A stretch of DNA of 64,000 bases from NCBI GenBank assembly GCA_016715885.1, contig JADJXL010000001.1, positions 514,001 to 578,000 of the forward strand. Reading direction: 5' to 3'. The notes beneath the pieces were generated by a model. The model saw only the letters and a program-made list of their open reading frames with translations. It did not search any database and had not been told where the DNA came from. This document shows positions 18,564 through 27,050 of this stretch, piece after piece (position 1 is the stretch's first letter; every line of letters begins with the position of its first letter). A program made the translations under genes and the position numbers. Origin of the DNA: Polyangiaceae bacterium (lineage in GTDB: Bacteria > Myxococcota_A > Polyangia > Polyangiales > Polyangiaceae).

Positions 18564-19511
18564 ATGGCTGCACGCAGCGGCAACGGAAGCAGTATGACGA
18601 GTGTCGAGAAGCAGCGGGTGATGTACCCCGACTTCACGGCGCCCTCTGTCGACAAAGTCATGGTCGAAGAGCGCGCAGGATCGCTCGGCAAACGAAGCAT
18701 CAAAAAAGAAGCGAAGGTCGCGGGGCTCTACCTGGCCATCTCGATGATGGACCTGACGACGCTCGAGGGGAAGGATTCGCCCGGTAAAGTGACGCAGCTT
18801 TGCCAAAAAGCGATGCACCCGAGCGCATCGCCAGGCGTGCCGCCATGCGCGGCGATCTGCGTTTATCCGAAGCTCGTTCCCGTCGCCAAACGTGCGCTCG
18901 CAGGATCCACTGTGAAGGTCGCGAGCGTTGCGACGTCGTTTCCGAGTGGTTTGTCCGCGCTCGAAGTGAAGCTCGAAGACGTACGGCGCGCCGTCGAATG
19001 GGGAGCCGACGAAATCGACATGGTGATCGATCGCGGCGCATTTCTCGCGGGTGAGCACACGCGCGTGTTCGACGAAATTGCCGCGACGAAAGAGGCGTGT
19101 GGACAAGCGCATCTCAAGGTCATTCTCGAAACGGGCGAACTTCACACGTACGACAACGTTCGTCGTGCCAGTCGCATCGCGATGCTTGCCGGCGCCGACT
19201 TCATCAAGACATCGACCGGCAAGGTCGTTCCCGCAGCAACGCCTCCCGTGACGCTCGTCATGCTCGAAGCGATCCGCGATTTTTACATCGAGACTGGCAA
19301 GCTCATCGGCATGAAGCCTGCCGGCGGCATTCGCACGGCAAAGCAAGTTCTGCACTACTTGGTGCTGGTCAAGGAAACGCTTGGCGATGCGTGGCTCACG
19401 CCCGACTTGTTCCGCATCGGAGCATCGACGCTGCTCAACGACGTGCTCATGCAGCTCGAGAAAGAACGTACGGGCGCGTATCAATCAGGCGACTACTTCA
19501 GCAAGGACTGA
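18564..19511 (+). CDS. deoC: Deoxyribose-phosphate aldolase
   Basis: This class I aldolase splits 2-deoxyribose 5-phosphate into glyceraldehyde 3-phosphate and acetaldehyde in deoxynucleoside catabolism. The Schiff-base lysine is in DFIKTSTGK (K215). The activating lysine is in GMKPAGGIR (near K252), and the catalytic Asp is in EIDMVID (near residue 152). At 315 residues it has an N-terminal extension relative to the E. coli enzyme (about 259), as in the longer animal-type DERA branch. ATG 18564 follows GGAGG by seven bases. It is the first gene of an operon with an aldehyde dehydrogenase that could oxidise the acetaldehyde product. Confidence 0.93.
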   Translation: MAARSGNGSSMTSVEKQRVMYPDFTAPSVDKVMVEERAGSLGKRSIKKEAKVAGLYLAISMMDLTTLEGKDSPGKVTQLCQKAMHPSASPGVPPCAAICVYPKLVPVAKRALAGSTVKVASVATSFPSGLSALEVKLEDVRRAVEWGADEIDMVIDRGAFLAGEHTRVFDEIAATKEACGQAHLKVILETGELHTYDNVRRASRIAMLAGADFIKTSTGKVVPAATPPVTLVMLEAIRDFYIETGKLIGMKPAGGIRTAKQVLHYLVLVKETLGDAWLTPDLFRIGASTLLNDVLMQLEKERTGAYQSGDYFSKD

Positions 19512-19540
19512 GCGGCGCAAAAGCGGCACGGAGACGCATC

Positions 19541-21064
19541 ATGACGGTCAAGGAATCCACGGCCCTCACAGTACAAAGCGACAAGCTTGCGCCAAAAGCA
19601 GCCGACCGCGCAGCGCTCGACTTCGGACAAGCATGGGCATACGCGCCCGCGCCGGAATCGCCGGATCACGTGCGCATCGCACCGCGATACGAGCTCTTCA
19701 TCGGAGGCAAGTGGGCGCCGCCGCAATCGGGCACGTACTTCGACACGATCAGTCCTTCCACCGAACAGAAGCTCTCCGAAGTTGCGGAAGCGGACGAGCG
19801 TGACGTCGCTCTCGCCGTCGAGAGCGCTCGGCATGCATACGAAAAATACTGGTCGAAGCTTCGTCCGATCGAACGAGGCAAGTACGTCTATCGAATCGCG
19901 CGCGTCATCCAAGAGAAGTCACGCGAGCTTGCGATCGTCGAATCGATGGACGGGGGCAAACCCATCAAAGAATCGCGTGACGTGGATCTGCCGCTCGCGG
20001 CTGCGCACTTCTTTTATTACGCAGGTTGGGCGGACAAACTCGCGTACGCGTTTCCAGGTCGCAACCCGCGGCCTCTCGGCGTTGCGGGTCAAGTGATCCC
20101 GTGGAACTTCCCGCTGCTCATGGCCGCGTGGAAGCTCGCTCCAGCCCTCGCGACGGGCAACACGTGCGTGCTCAAGCCCGCGGAGACGACACCGCTCACG
20201 GCGCTCTTGCTCGCGAAGATCATCGAAGAGTGCGACTTGCCTCCGGGCGTCGTGAACGTCGTGACCGGTGCAGGGAAGACCGGCGCTGCCGTGGTTGCGC
20301 ATCCGGGCGTCGACAAGGTCGCGTTCACGGGATCGACCGACGTTGGCAAGCGAATCCAGAAGGCCCTCGCCGGGACAAACAAGAAGCTCACGCTGGAGCT
20401 TGGCGGCAAAGCGGCGAACATCGTCTTCGCGGATGCTCCGCTCGATCAGGCGGTCGAGGGGATCATCGGCGGCATCTTCTTCAACCAGGGACATGTGTGC
20501 TGCGCCGGTTCGCGTCTGCTCGTCGAGGAAGGCATCTTCGACGTGCTCATGCGCAAGCTTCGCGATCGCATGCAGACGCTTCGCGTGGGCGATCCGCTCG
20601 ACAAGAACACCGACGTCGGAGCGATCAACTCCAAGATGCAGCTCGACAAGATTCGCGAGTTGGTTCTGGCCGGTGAGCAAGAAGGTGCGACGAGGTTTTC
20701 GACGCCGTGCAAGCTCCCCGATCGCGGGTACTGGTTTGCCCCGACGCTCTTCACGGGCGTGTCGCAGTCGCATCGGATCGCGCGCGAAGAAATCTTCGGC
20801 CCTGTGCTCAGCGTCATGACGTTCCGTACGCCCGACGAAGCGATCGAGAAGGCGAACAACACGATGTACGGCCTTTCGGCGGGGGTTTGGACGGACAAAG
20901 GGGCGAAGAGTTTCTGGGTTTCTCAGCGCTTGCGGGCAGGGGTTGTCTGGGCAAACACGTACAACAAGTTCGATCCCAGCTCGCCGTTCGGTGGTTACAA
21001 GGAAAGCGGGTTTGGCCGCGAAGGTGGCCGGCAAGGGCTCCTCGCGTATCTCGAGGTGGACTGA
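19541..21064 (+). CDS. Aldehyde dehydrogenase (NAD(P)-dependent)
   Basis: This encodes 507 residues. The active-site Cys is in NQGHVCCAGSR (C320), the general base Glu in LELGGK (E286), the oxyanion Asn in WNFP (N189) and the cofactor loop in FTGSTDVGK. All residues needed to oxidise an aldehyde to an acid are present. The start ATG 19541 has GGAGACG about five bases upstream; the frame is open for another 148 codons inside deoC but that is not coding. It lies 29 bases after deoC and 1 base before the next gene. Acetaldehyde from DeoC is the likely substrate by context. The sequence resembles the first domain of ALDH16-type proteins in general layout. Confidence 0.93.
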   Translation: MTVKESTALTVQSDKLAPKAADRAALDFGQAWAYAPAPESPDHVRIAPRYELFIGGKWAPPQSGTYFDTISPSTEQKLSEVAEADERDVALAVESARHAYEKYWSKLRPIERGKYVYRIARVIQEKSRELAIVESMDGGKPIKESRDVDLPLAAAHFFYYAGWADKLAYAFPGRNPRPLGVAGQVIPWNFPLLMAAWKLAPALATGNTCVLKPAETTPLTALLLAKIIEECDLPPGVVNVVTGAGKTGAAVVAHPGVDKVAFTGSTDVGKRIQKALAGTNKKLTLELGGKAANIVFADAPLDQAVEGIIGGIFFNQGHVCCAGSRLLVEEGIFDVLMRKLRDRMQTLRVGDPLDKNTDVGAINSKMQLDKIRELVLAGEQEGATRFSTPCKLPDRGYWFAPTLFTGVSQSHRIAREEIFGPVLSVMTFRTPDEAIEKANNTMYGLSAGVWTDKGAKSFWVSQRLRAGVVWANTYNKFDPSSPFGGYKESGFGREGGRQGLLAYLEVD

Positions 21065-21065
21065 G

Positions 21066-22013
21066 ATGGCACGGGCGAAAGAAAAGGCGCAAACGCCAAA
21101 CGGTGCGCAGGTTCGAGCTGACGGTGCGTTCGAGCTGCCGGAGCGCGTCAGCGTGCGCAAGGCGTACAAGATGTTGATCGGCGGGCAGTTCGTCCGATCG
21201 GAATCGGGTAGGTACATCCAGGTGGCGGATCCGATGGAGCTCGGCGGGACCAAAGAGAACGTGCCGTGGGGTTCTCGCAAGGACGTGCGTGACGCAGTCG
21301 TGGTTGCGCGTGGAGCTTGGGAGGGTTGGTCGGGACGAACTGCGTACAACCGCGGGCAGATCCTCTACCGTTTGGGGGAGATGCTCGAGGCGCGTCATGG
21401 GGAGCTCACGCGATCGCTCGAGCGTGGTGGACTCGATGGATCTGCGGCTGCAGCGGAAGTTTCGGCGACGATTGACAGGTGCGTCTCGTATGCGGGATGG
21501 GCGGACAAGTATCAGTCGCTCTTTGCGAGTTTGAATCCGGTCGCGGGGCCGCATTTCAACTTCACGGTGCCCGAATCGATGGGTGTCGTCGGCGTCGTTG
21601 CGCCTGCACGTCCGGCGCTGCTCGGCCTGCTTGGTGCGGTGCTGCCGATCATCACGAGTGGCAACACGGTGGTGGTGCTTGCGAGCGAAGCCGATCCGCG
21701 TACGGCGCTCGTGCTGGGTGAAGCGCTTGCGACGAGTGATCTTCCGGCGGGCGTGATCAACGTCATCACGGGGCGCGCGTCGGAGCTATTGGTTCACCTT
21801 GCCAAACACATGGACGTGTCGGCGATCGATTTGCACGCCGTCGAGCCGTCGCTCGTGAAGAAGGCCGAGGAAGCGGCGATTCTCAACGTGAAGCGCGTGC
21901 GCACGCGATCGCTCGACGATGGGGCGTGGTTCGATGCGGATGGTGCTTCGAGCCCGCGATGGATTGAGCGGTTTGTCGAAATGAAATCGATTTGGCACCC
22001 TGCGGGGAGCTGA
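21066..22013 (+). CDS. Truncated ALDH-like protein without catalytic cysteine
   Basis: This encodes 315 residues resembling the N-terminal two thirds of an aldehyde dehydrogenase. YKMLIGGQFVRSESG, GWADKYQSLF and the cofactor-domain stretch GVVGVVAPARPALLGLLGAVLPIITSGNTVVVLAS are clear. The oxyanion Asn motif WNFP is replaced by APARP, and the chain ends before the catalytic Cys region, so it cannot be an active dehydrogenase. It starts 1 base after the stop of the full ALDH, so the two are probably made together. This mirrors the inactive second ALDH domain of ALDH16 proteins and suggests a structural or oligomerisation partner. It is too clean and in frame to be called a pseudogene. Confidence 0.85.
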   Translation: MARAKEKAQTPNGAQVRADGAFELPERVSVRKAYKMLIGGQFVRSESGRYIQVADPMELGGTKENVPWGSRKDVRDAVVVARGAWEGWSGRTAYNRGQILYRLGEMLEARHGELTRSLERGGLDGSAAAAEVSATIDRCVSYAGWADKYQSLFASLNPVAGPHFNFTVPESMGVVGVVAPARPALLGLLGAVLPIITSGNTVVVLASEADPRTALVLGEALATSDLPAGVINVITGRASELLVHLAKHMDVSAIDLHAVEPSLVKKAEEAAILNVKRVRTRSLDDGAWFDADGASSPRWIERFVEMKSIWHPAGS

Positions 22014-22137
22014 GGGCATTTCGCTGCCGGTCCCGATAACCGCTGCCGAATACATAAATTCTCAGAACAAATCAACGCAATGGACCACACGGGCAATGGT
22101 CCAGTTCGCGTTGACGAATCACGCAATGCCGTAGAGA

Positions 22138-23220
22138 TCACGGCGCATCGATGAGGTTGCACGCCTCAATGCGCGCGTCCGACCAGTCGGGCACGTCGTC
22201 TGCGCCTTTTTCAATCTGCGGTGGGACGTATTCCACGTCTGCCTGGAGCTGCTTCACCCGTGCTACCAGCGCTGCTGCGTCTTTGTCGGATGTCGGCGGA
22301 GCAATCACCTGTCTCAAAATGGCTACCGCTCGCGTTTCGGCGGCTTCTTCTTGCTCTTGCGTATACCCTGGAGAACGCCGGCGATCCGCAAAGTCGAGCA
22401 TACGCTCGCGCAATTTCGTGTCGGTTCCCGATAAAAGCGTCATTGGCATGGACCAATCCACCGTCGATACAAGCGCTTGACGCACGTCTCGTCCCTCCAA
22501 ATGGGCAAGCTCGAGCGCCACGGCCGCCGTGACGAGATTGACATCGTCGGCTCTGCACACGAGCCCCGAAGTCACGACGACGACATCGGGAGGCAAATTG
22601 AAGGTGTGCGCATCGGTGTAACCAGCAAGAAGCACGCGAAGGGATCGATCCGATAGCGAACTGGCCGGTTGGAGCTGCTTCGCAATGTCATTGAGTTGTT
22701 TTTCCACCGCGGGTGTGAGCTCCATGTGGAGGCCCAATTGATCGAGCGCGGATTCCCCAATATGGTCCACCATCGTGGGAATACCACCCCCAAGGGCCCA
22801 TCGCGTAATGGGCACACATGCTGCATAAAGGACCACTGCCGCGATCATGCCCTTGCTACCGAGCGCAATCGCGCGCCGCCTACGCCGTGCGTTCCGAATG
22901 CGCCGAACAGGACCCCTCAACAACCCTCGCTGCGCCCGTTCGAGCCCATCGAGAAACGCTTCGTCGTCACTCGCAATGGCCATCGACCCATCATCGTTTC
23001 GGACGATGATCTTCGGCCCGTCGGTCGCGAGCACACAACGCTCGAGGGGAATGCGAAACGTCTCCTTTCCCGTCAGAGCTTCGACGTTCGAGCCAACAAC
23101 GGCGACGTGAGCGCGGACTTCTCCTCGGCCATCGCGCCCAAGATCGACGCTCCCCACGAAAGAAGTCGATGTCACAACATTGCATTGTACGGGCCGAAAC
23201 GTATTTGTCAATAAAAACAA
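22138..23220 (-). CDS. M48-like membrane protein with degenerate HEXXH
   Basis: This encodes 360 residues. An N-terminal domain (about 1-110) resembles the small beta domain found ahead of some M48 peptidases. A basic patch (RRIRNARRRRRA) precedes a membrane helix (about 121-138). The C-terminal domain has M48 features: HTFNLPPDVVVVTSGLV, then the place of the zinc motif reads LELAH (236-240) instead of HELAH/HEXXH. The first metal His is lost, so peptidase activity is unlikely. The start is a TTG at 23220 with no clear ribosome site; GTG 23175 is an alternative. A role as a regulatory pseudoprotease is inference. Confidence 0.7.
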   Translation of the reverse strand: MFLLTNTFRPVQCNVVTSTSFVGSVDLGRDGRGEVRAHVAVVGSNVEALTGKETFRIPLERCVLATDGPKIIVRNDDGSMAIASDDEAFLDGLERAQRGLLRGPVRRIRNARRRRRAIALGSKGMIAAVVLYAACVPITRWALGGGIPTMVDHIGESALDQLGLHMELTPAVEKQLNDIAKQLQPASSLSDRSLRVLLAGYTDAHTFNLPPDVVVVTSGLVCRADDVNLVTAAVALELAHLEGRDVRQALVSTVDWSMPMTLLSGTDTKLRERMLDFADRRRSPGYTQEQEEAAETRAVAILRQVIAPPTSDKDAAALVARVKQLQADVEYVPPQIEKGADDVPDWSDARIEACNLIDAP

Positions 23221-23351
23221 GAAAATGTGAAAAGGAGTTGGAATGACGCGCGATTTGAAGCGCGTTCTGCATCGACGGACGCTCCGTCATGGAGCGATCG
23301 CGTGCGGCCACGCTTCACATTTCCATTCGCGAGTGATTCGTTCCGCTTCGG

Positions 23352-23789
23352 CTACTCGCCGCAACGTGAAGCTTGCCAATTGAAAAAACGTGCGTGGACT
23401 CTGGGATAAATCCACGCGCCGGCGAAGACGCCTGCAATGATGACGAGGGCGGAGAGGTGTCCTTCACCGAGCTGTGCCATTGCGGTGCCGGGGCAAGTGC
23501 CAGTGATGGCCCAGCCGAGGCCGAAGATGATAGCGCCGGGAATGATGCCCGGGTGGAACATGCGATCCGGGAGATTGAGGGGCATTCCACTACGTCCACC
23601 AATGCCGCTGCGTTGCAGGACCTGGAATGCGATCAAGTTGAGCACGAATGCCGTGCCAATGACGAAGTAGAGCTGCGCATTGCGGAATCGAAACATATCC
23701 GCAATGATGTCGTATCGTGTGGCTCCGGCGCGGCTGAGCGCGAATCCGAAAATCGTGCCGAGTATGACGTAGAGGCCGTATCGCTTCAT
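23352..23789 (-). CDS. YeeE/YedE-family (DUF6691) transporter half, second subunit
   Basis: This encodes 145 residues with four probable membrane helices. Conserved features are FGFALSRAGATRYDII at the first helix, LPDRMFHPGIIPGAIIFGLGWAITGTCPGTAMAQLGEG with the family Cys in TGTCPG, and a last helix LVIIAGVFAGAWIY. In this family two half-size proteins form an inner-membrane channel for thiosulfate or related sulfur compounds, with the conserved Cys handling the sulfur. ATG 23789 has GAGG seven bases upstream, and the gene starts 9 bases after its partner (23799-24506). Confidence 0.88.
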   Translation of the reverse strand: MKRYGLYVILGTIFGFALSRAGATRYDIIADMFRFRNAQLYFVIGTAFVLNLIAFQVLQRSGIGGRSGMPLNLPDRMFHPGIIPGAIIFGLGWAITGTCPGTAMAQLGEGHLSALVIIAGVFAGAWIYPRVHARFFNWQASRCGE

Positions 23790-23798
23790 CGCAAAACC

Positions 23799-24506
23799 TC
23801 AGAGCAGTGCATGCAGAAGGAAAGTCGCGGCAACACCGACGCCCATGAAAACACACATCGCCAAAATGCTGGCTTTTTGCAAACCCGGTGCGCCCATGAT
23901 TGCGTGACCGCTCGTGCACCCGCCGGCCATTCGAGTTCCGAATCCGACGAGAATACCTCCGGCTAAAAGGACCGCCGTTTTGGCAACCGGCCCGATTTTC
24001 CAAAGCGCATCGAAACCAGCGTAATCGAAATTCAAGGCTAGCGGCGCTCCCGAAAACGCACGCGACAAAATGCCCGAAACGATGCCGCCCAGAAAGATTC
24101 CACCAAGAAAAACCATGGGCCAAGATGATTCGTCTTGAATCGTGGAACCTCCGCTCGACGACGAAGGCGTGGGGAAAGCCCCAGGCATTGGAAATTCACC
24201 TGGCATGGGAAAATCAGCGGGGTTTTTCGGTAATGCTGACTCCGCGTCGATGGCCGCCGATGCGACGGGGCCGCCGGCAGGGAGGGGCAAAGGTTCGGTG
24301 GGCATTGGGAATGCCGCCGCGGGACTTGCTTTTTTGGCTCGGTATTCGAACCAATCATTCACTCGATCGATCGAAAACGCATAACAAAACGATACGCCCA
24401 ATTGGCGATTGCGTGTGAGCAAGAGCGTCACGACGACGGCGCTGATGACGCCTCCGCCGACCCAACCGGGCCACATGTCGACGAAGACCGATCGACCCAA
24501 GTCCAT
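23799..24506 (-). CDS. YeeE/YedE-family transporter half with Pro-rich insertion
   Basis: This encodes 235 residues. A first helix (GGGVISAVVVTLLLT) is followed by RNRQLGVSF, matching the first helix and loop of YeeE half-transporters. The other helices come only after about residue 130 (MVFLGGIFLGGIVSG, ...VLLAGGILVGFGTRMAGGCTSGH..., ILAMCVFMGVGVAATFLL), with the conserved sulfur-handling Cys in AGGCTSGH. The intervening 60-70 residues are a Pro/Met/Ala-rich linker with PMPGEFPMPGAFPTP repeats, unusual for this family. AGAGGA lies nine bases before ATG 24506. It pairs with the gene at 23352. Confidence 0.85.
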   Translation of the reverse strand: MDLGRSVFVDMWPGWVGGGVISAVVVTLLLTRNRQLGVSFCYAFSIDRVNDWFEYRAKKASPAAAFPMPTEPLPLPAGGPVASAAIDAESALPKNPADFPMPGEFPMPGAFPTPSSSSGGSTIQDESSWPMVFLGGIFLGGIVSGILSRAFSGAPLALNFDYAGFDALWKIGPVAKTAVLLAGGILVGFGTRMAGGCTSGHAIMGAPGLQKASILAMCVFMGVGVAATFLLHALL

Positions 24507-24528
24507 AACAACGATTCCTCTCGCCCAA

Positions 24529-24762
24529 TCAACTCATGAATCGGCCGTCGGGCAATAGATTGTCCGGTACCGTTTGTCCCGCCTTCATCTTCTTGTACCG
24601 CTCACACGAGGTGTAATTCCGATTGCAATAATAGCTCTGCCAAATCTTGAGCGCCGTTTCGAGGCTGAAGCGCGGGAAGAGGGCGCATTTGTTCATGTTC
24701 GGGCAATTGCCAACCTGAGGAACCGATGTGGAGCTGCGCTTACCCAGGCCGAACAGTGACAT
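24529..24762 (-). CDS. Small Cys-rich protein, first gene of the YeeE operon
   Basis: This encodes 77 residues with six cysteines: CPNMNKC, YYCNRNYTSC and neighbours. The pattern NCPNMNKCALFPRF ... SYYC ... SCERYKKMKAGQTVPDNLLPDG resembles a small domain seen alone or attached to signalling proteins in many bacteria. GAGGAG lies four to five bases upstream of the ATG. It is 22 bases from the YeeE gene that follows, so co-transcription is likely. Metal binding or thiol-based sulfur handling is plausible given the context, but not shown. Confidence 0.75.
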   Translation of the reverse strand: MSLFGLGKRSSTSVPQVGNCPNMNKCALFPRFSLETALKIWQSYYCNRNYTSCERYKKMKAGQTVPDNLLPDGRFMS

Positions 24763-24893
24763 GACTTCTCCTCGACCGAGCTTAGCAGACGGCGCCCCGG
24801 CGCGCGGGTCCGTTTGTGCTTGCGAGCTTCTCCACGACGACCCACCGAGCAGAGCGTTTTTTCGTCCTGCGGCAACCTGCTACACCCTGGCCC

Positions 24894-25826
24894 GTGCGCG
24901 CCATCTTCTTCGGCACTCCCGCCATCGCAGTTCCATCGCTCGAAGCTCTCGCATCGATCGCCGACATCCCTTTCGTCGTTTGTCAGCCCGACAGGCCCGC
25001 AGGCCGGGGGCTCGAAATGCGGCCGCCGCCCGTCAAAGAACGGGCGCTCTCGCTGGGCTTGCGTGTCGAGCAACCGATCAAAGTCAAGACACCCGAGTTC
25101 GCGCAGCTCATCGCGTCGGCCAGCGCCGATGTCGCGCTGGTCATCGCATACGGCCGCATCCTGACGAAGGCCGTGCTCGAAGCGCCGCGCCGCGGGTGCA
25201 TGAATCTGCATGCGTCGATCTTGCCGAAGTACCGCGGAGCAGCGCCCATCACGTGGTCCATCGTCAATGGCGAAACCGAAACCGGGATCTCGCTCATGCA
25301 AATGGACGAAGGCATGGACACGGGCCCTGTGTACACGAAGCACGTGACGCCCATTCGACCCGACATGACGGCAGATGAGCTCGCCGTCGAGCTGGGTGCC
25401 CTTGCAGCTCTGGTCGTTCGTTACGATCTCGAACGCGCGGTGCGAGGTGAGATCGAAGCCGTGCCGCAAGATCACGCTGCTGCAACGATGGCTCCGATCC
25501 TCGACAAGGAGCACGGGCGGATCGATTGGAACAAGCCTGCGCGCGCTGTGCACGATCACGTTCGAGGAATGACGTCGTGGCCCGGCGCTTTCACGACGAC
25601 AGGTGGCAAGACGCTGAAGGTCCTTTCGACACGCGTGGAAACTGAGCAGGGCATGCTCGGTGCACCTGGTGAAGTGATCGTCGCGGATAAACGAGGCGTG
25701 CAGATCGCGTGCGCAAGCGGAAGCGTGGCGCTTTTGCGTGCGCAGATGGAAGGACGCAAGCCGTCGGCAGCTCAGGATCTCGTATCGGGTCGGGTGATCG
25801 CGAAAGGGTTTGTCCTGGGCGCGTGA
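24894..25826 (+). CDS. fmt: Methionyl-tRNA formyltransferase
   Basis: This enzyme formylates Met-tRNA(fMet) with 10-formyl-tetrahydrofolate, the step that prepares the initiator tRNA. It has 310 residues, the normal length. The catalytic region NLHASILPKYRGAAP carries the family His and the HxSLLPxxRGxAP loop. The downstream GETETGISLMQMDEGMDTGP contains the conserved Asp. The C-terminal OB-fold tRNA-binding domain includes RAVHDHVRGMTSWPGAF. The start is GTG 24894, which begins at RAIFFGTP as in other Fmt proteins; longer frames to 24816 do not resemble the family. No def (deformylase) gene is adjacent. Confidence 0.95.
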   Translation: MRAIFFGTPAIAVPSLEALASIADIPFVVCQPDRPAGRGLEMRPPPVKERALSLGLRVEQPIKVKTPEFAQLIASASADVALVIAYGRILTKAVLEAPRRGCMNLHASILPKYRGAAPITWSIVNGETETGISLMQMDEGMDTGPVYTKHVTPIRPDMTADELAVELGALAALVVRYDLERAVRGEIEAVPQDHAAATMAPILDKEHGRIDWNKPARAVHDHVRGMTSWPGAFTTTGGKTLKVLSTRVETEQGMLGAPGEVIVADKRGVQIACASGSVALLRAQMEGRKPSAAQDLVSGRVIAKGFVLGA

Positions 25827-25838
25827 TGGCGAACCGTA

Positions 25839-26669
25839 CTACTTGCGTTTCTTCTTTTTCTTCTTGGGCGCAGATGGTTCGGTCTCGTTCGAGCTCGCAG
25901 CATCGGTGAGTGATCCAGGATCGGCGCAGCAGCGAAATCCTGTTTCGTAGAATTCGAACGAAGGCTCGTGTGCGTCGTTTGTCCCTCTGCAACCCGTCCA
26001 GGGTTTGGCCCAGAAGCCGCCCATGAGAGCACCGGGGAACTTTCGACCTGGGCGCGAGATGACCCATTCTTCGACGTTGCCCATCATGTCGTAGATTCCG
26101 TGCATCGATACGCACGTGAGGTACTTGCCGCTCAGGCTGCCTTGCCAAAGTCTTTCGACTTCGCGTTGCGCGTCTTCTCCGCCGGCCCGCAGCGCATCGA
26201 CATCGAACGGACGCCAGCCCTTGTCGCTGTTGCAGGCGCTTTTGTCGACGCGCCATCCGTATGCGAGCGGCCTTCGTTCAGCGCCTTCACACGCGAGCTC
26301 CCACTCTTGTTCGGTGCACAAACGTTTTTTCCGTTGTGCGCAGTAGCGTCGTGCAGAGCGGAACGAGTGCATGACGAGCGGGCGCTTGCCTTTCTGATTG
26401 GGCGCCTCGAATTGATCCATGCACACGCGGATGTCGGTGACTTTGCCCTCTTCGGCCGTGAGGCCTTCCGAGTAAGCGAAACAATGCGTGTCTTTACCGT
26501 CTTTCCGAGGATCGGTGCACAGGTGCTGCACGTCGTCGTAGTGCGTGCCGATGACGAGTCGCATGTCGGGCGGGCAGTCGTTGCGCGGTCCCGGATCGAA
26601 AGGCGATGCAATCGGGACATGCAACATGCCCACCGCGAGGGCCAGAGTCGTGACGAGGGGATCGAGCAC
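25839..26669 (-). CDS. Formylglycine-generating-enzyme-like (SUMF1) secreted protein
   Basis: This encodes 276 residues with an N-terminal hydrophobic signal. The SUMF1/FGE-sulfatase fold is shown by VCMDQFEAPN, the AxxYCAxxKKRLCTEQEWELACEG helix region, MHGIYDMMGNVEEWV and the closing ETGFRCC. The catalytic Cys pair of true formylglycine-generating enzymes could not be confirmed, and many members are binding or structural proteins, so the enzymatic role is uncertain. The C-terminal tail is Lys-rich (KKKKKKRK). GTG 26669 follows GGAG by five bases. It is convergent with fmt and divergent from lon. Confidence 0.82.
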   Translation of the reverse strand: MLDPLVTTLALAVGMLHVPIASPFDPGPRNDCPPDMRLVIGTHYDDVQHLCTDPRKDGKDTHCFAYSEGLTAEEGKVTDIRVCMDQFEAPNQKGKRPLVMHSFRSARRYCAQRKKRLCTEQEWELACEGAERRPLAYGWRVDKSACNSDKGWRPFDVDALRAGGEDAQREVERLWQGSLSGKYLTCVSMHGIYDMMGNVEEWVISRPGRKFPGALMGGFWAKPWTGCRGTNDAHEPSFEFYETGFRCCADPGSLTDAASSNETEPSAPKKKKKKRK

Positions 26670-27050
26670 GCATTCTCCGGAAAGACTCGGAGATGACCGC
26701 CGAGTTCCGAGGTGTGGGCAGGGACGAGGACTCTACTCGGGCCCTACCTTACTCGCCGCGGACGGGCGGACAAGTGCGGCCTCGTGTCACGTGCCGAGCG
26801 GCGCAAGGTACTGCGGTGGTCACGGGCGAGCATGAAATCTCGTAAGAGGCCTGGCACGGAGCGTGCGTCGTGTCTACGTTGACCGGCGCCCCTAGGTCCG
26901 TTCCGCGTGCCGTATGTTGAAAGGTCCAGGGCGCACCAATCGATGGATGCTGTTCGATAGCTGGCCTCTTGCAGGATTCGAGGTTCAGCAACTGCCGCCG
27001 AGGTCGGCGGGGCACTTTCGTCCCAGGTGCTCCGCAGAGGAGATCGTCTC
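26670..27050. other. Divergent intergenic region upstream of lon
   Basis: These 381 bases separate the SUMF1-like gene and lon. One stretch at 26852-26867, TGGCACG followed by GTGCG, has the -24 element and correct GG-to-GC spacing of a sigma-54 promoter, but the -12 element departs from TTGC. A TTGACC at 26879 has no matching -10. No CIRCE-type heat-shock inverted repeat was seen. No gene is supported here. Confidence 0.4.

Noticed and set aside
19097..19540. Upstream extension of the aldehyde dehydrogenase into deoC
   Set aside because: The added residues are a frame-shifted reading of deoC; the ATG at 19541 has a ribosome site and starts the recognisable family sequence.
26852..26867. Sigma-54-like sequence upstream of lon (TGGCACG ... 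GTGCG)
   Set aside because: The -24 element and spacing fit, but the -12 element lacks TTGC and nothing nearby suggests sigma-54 control of lon; kept only as a note.
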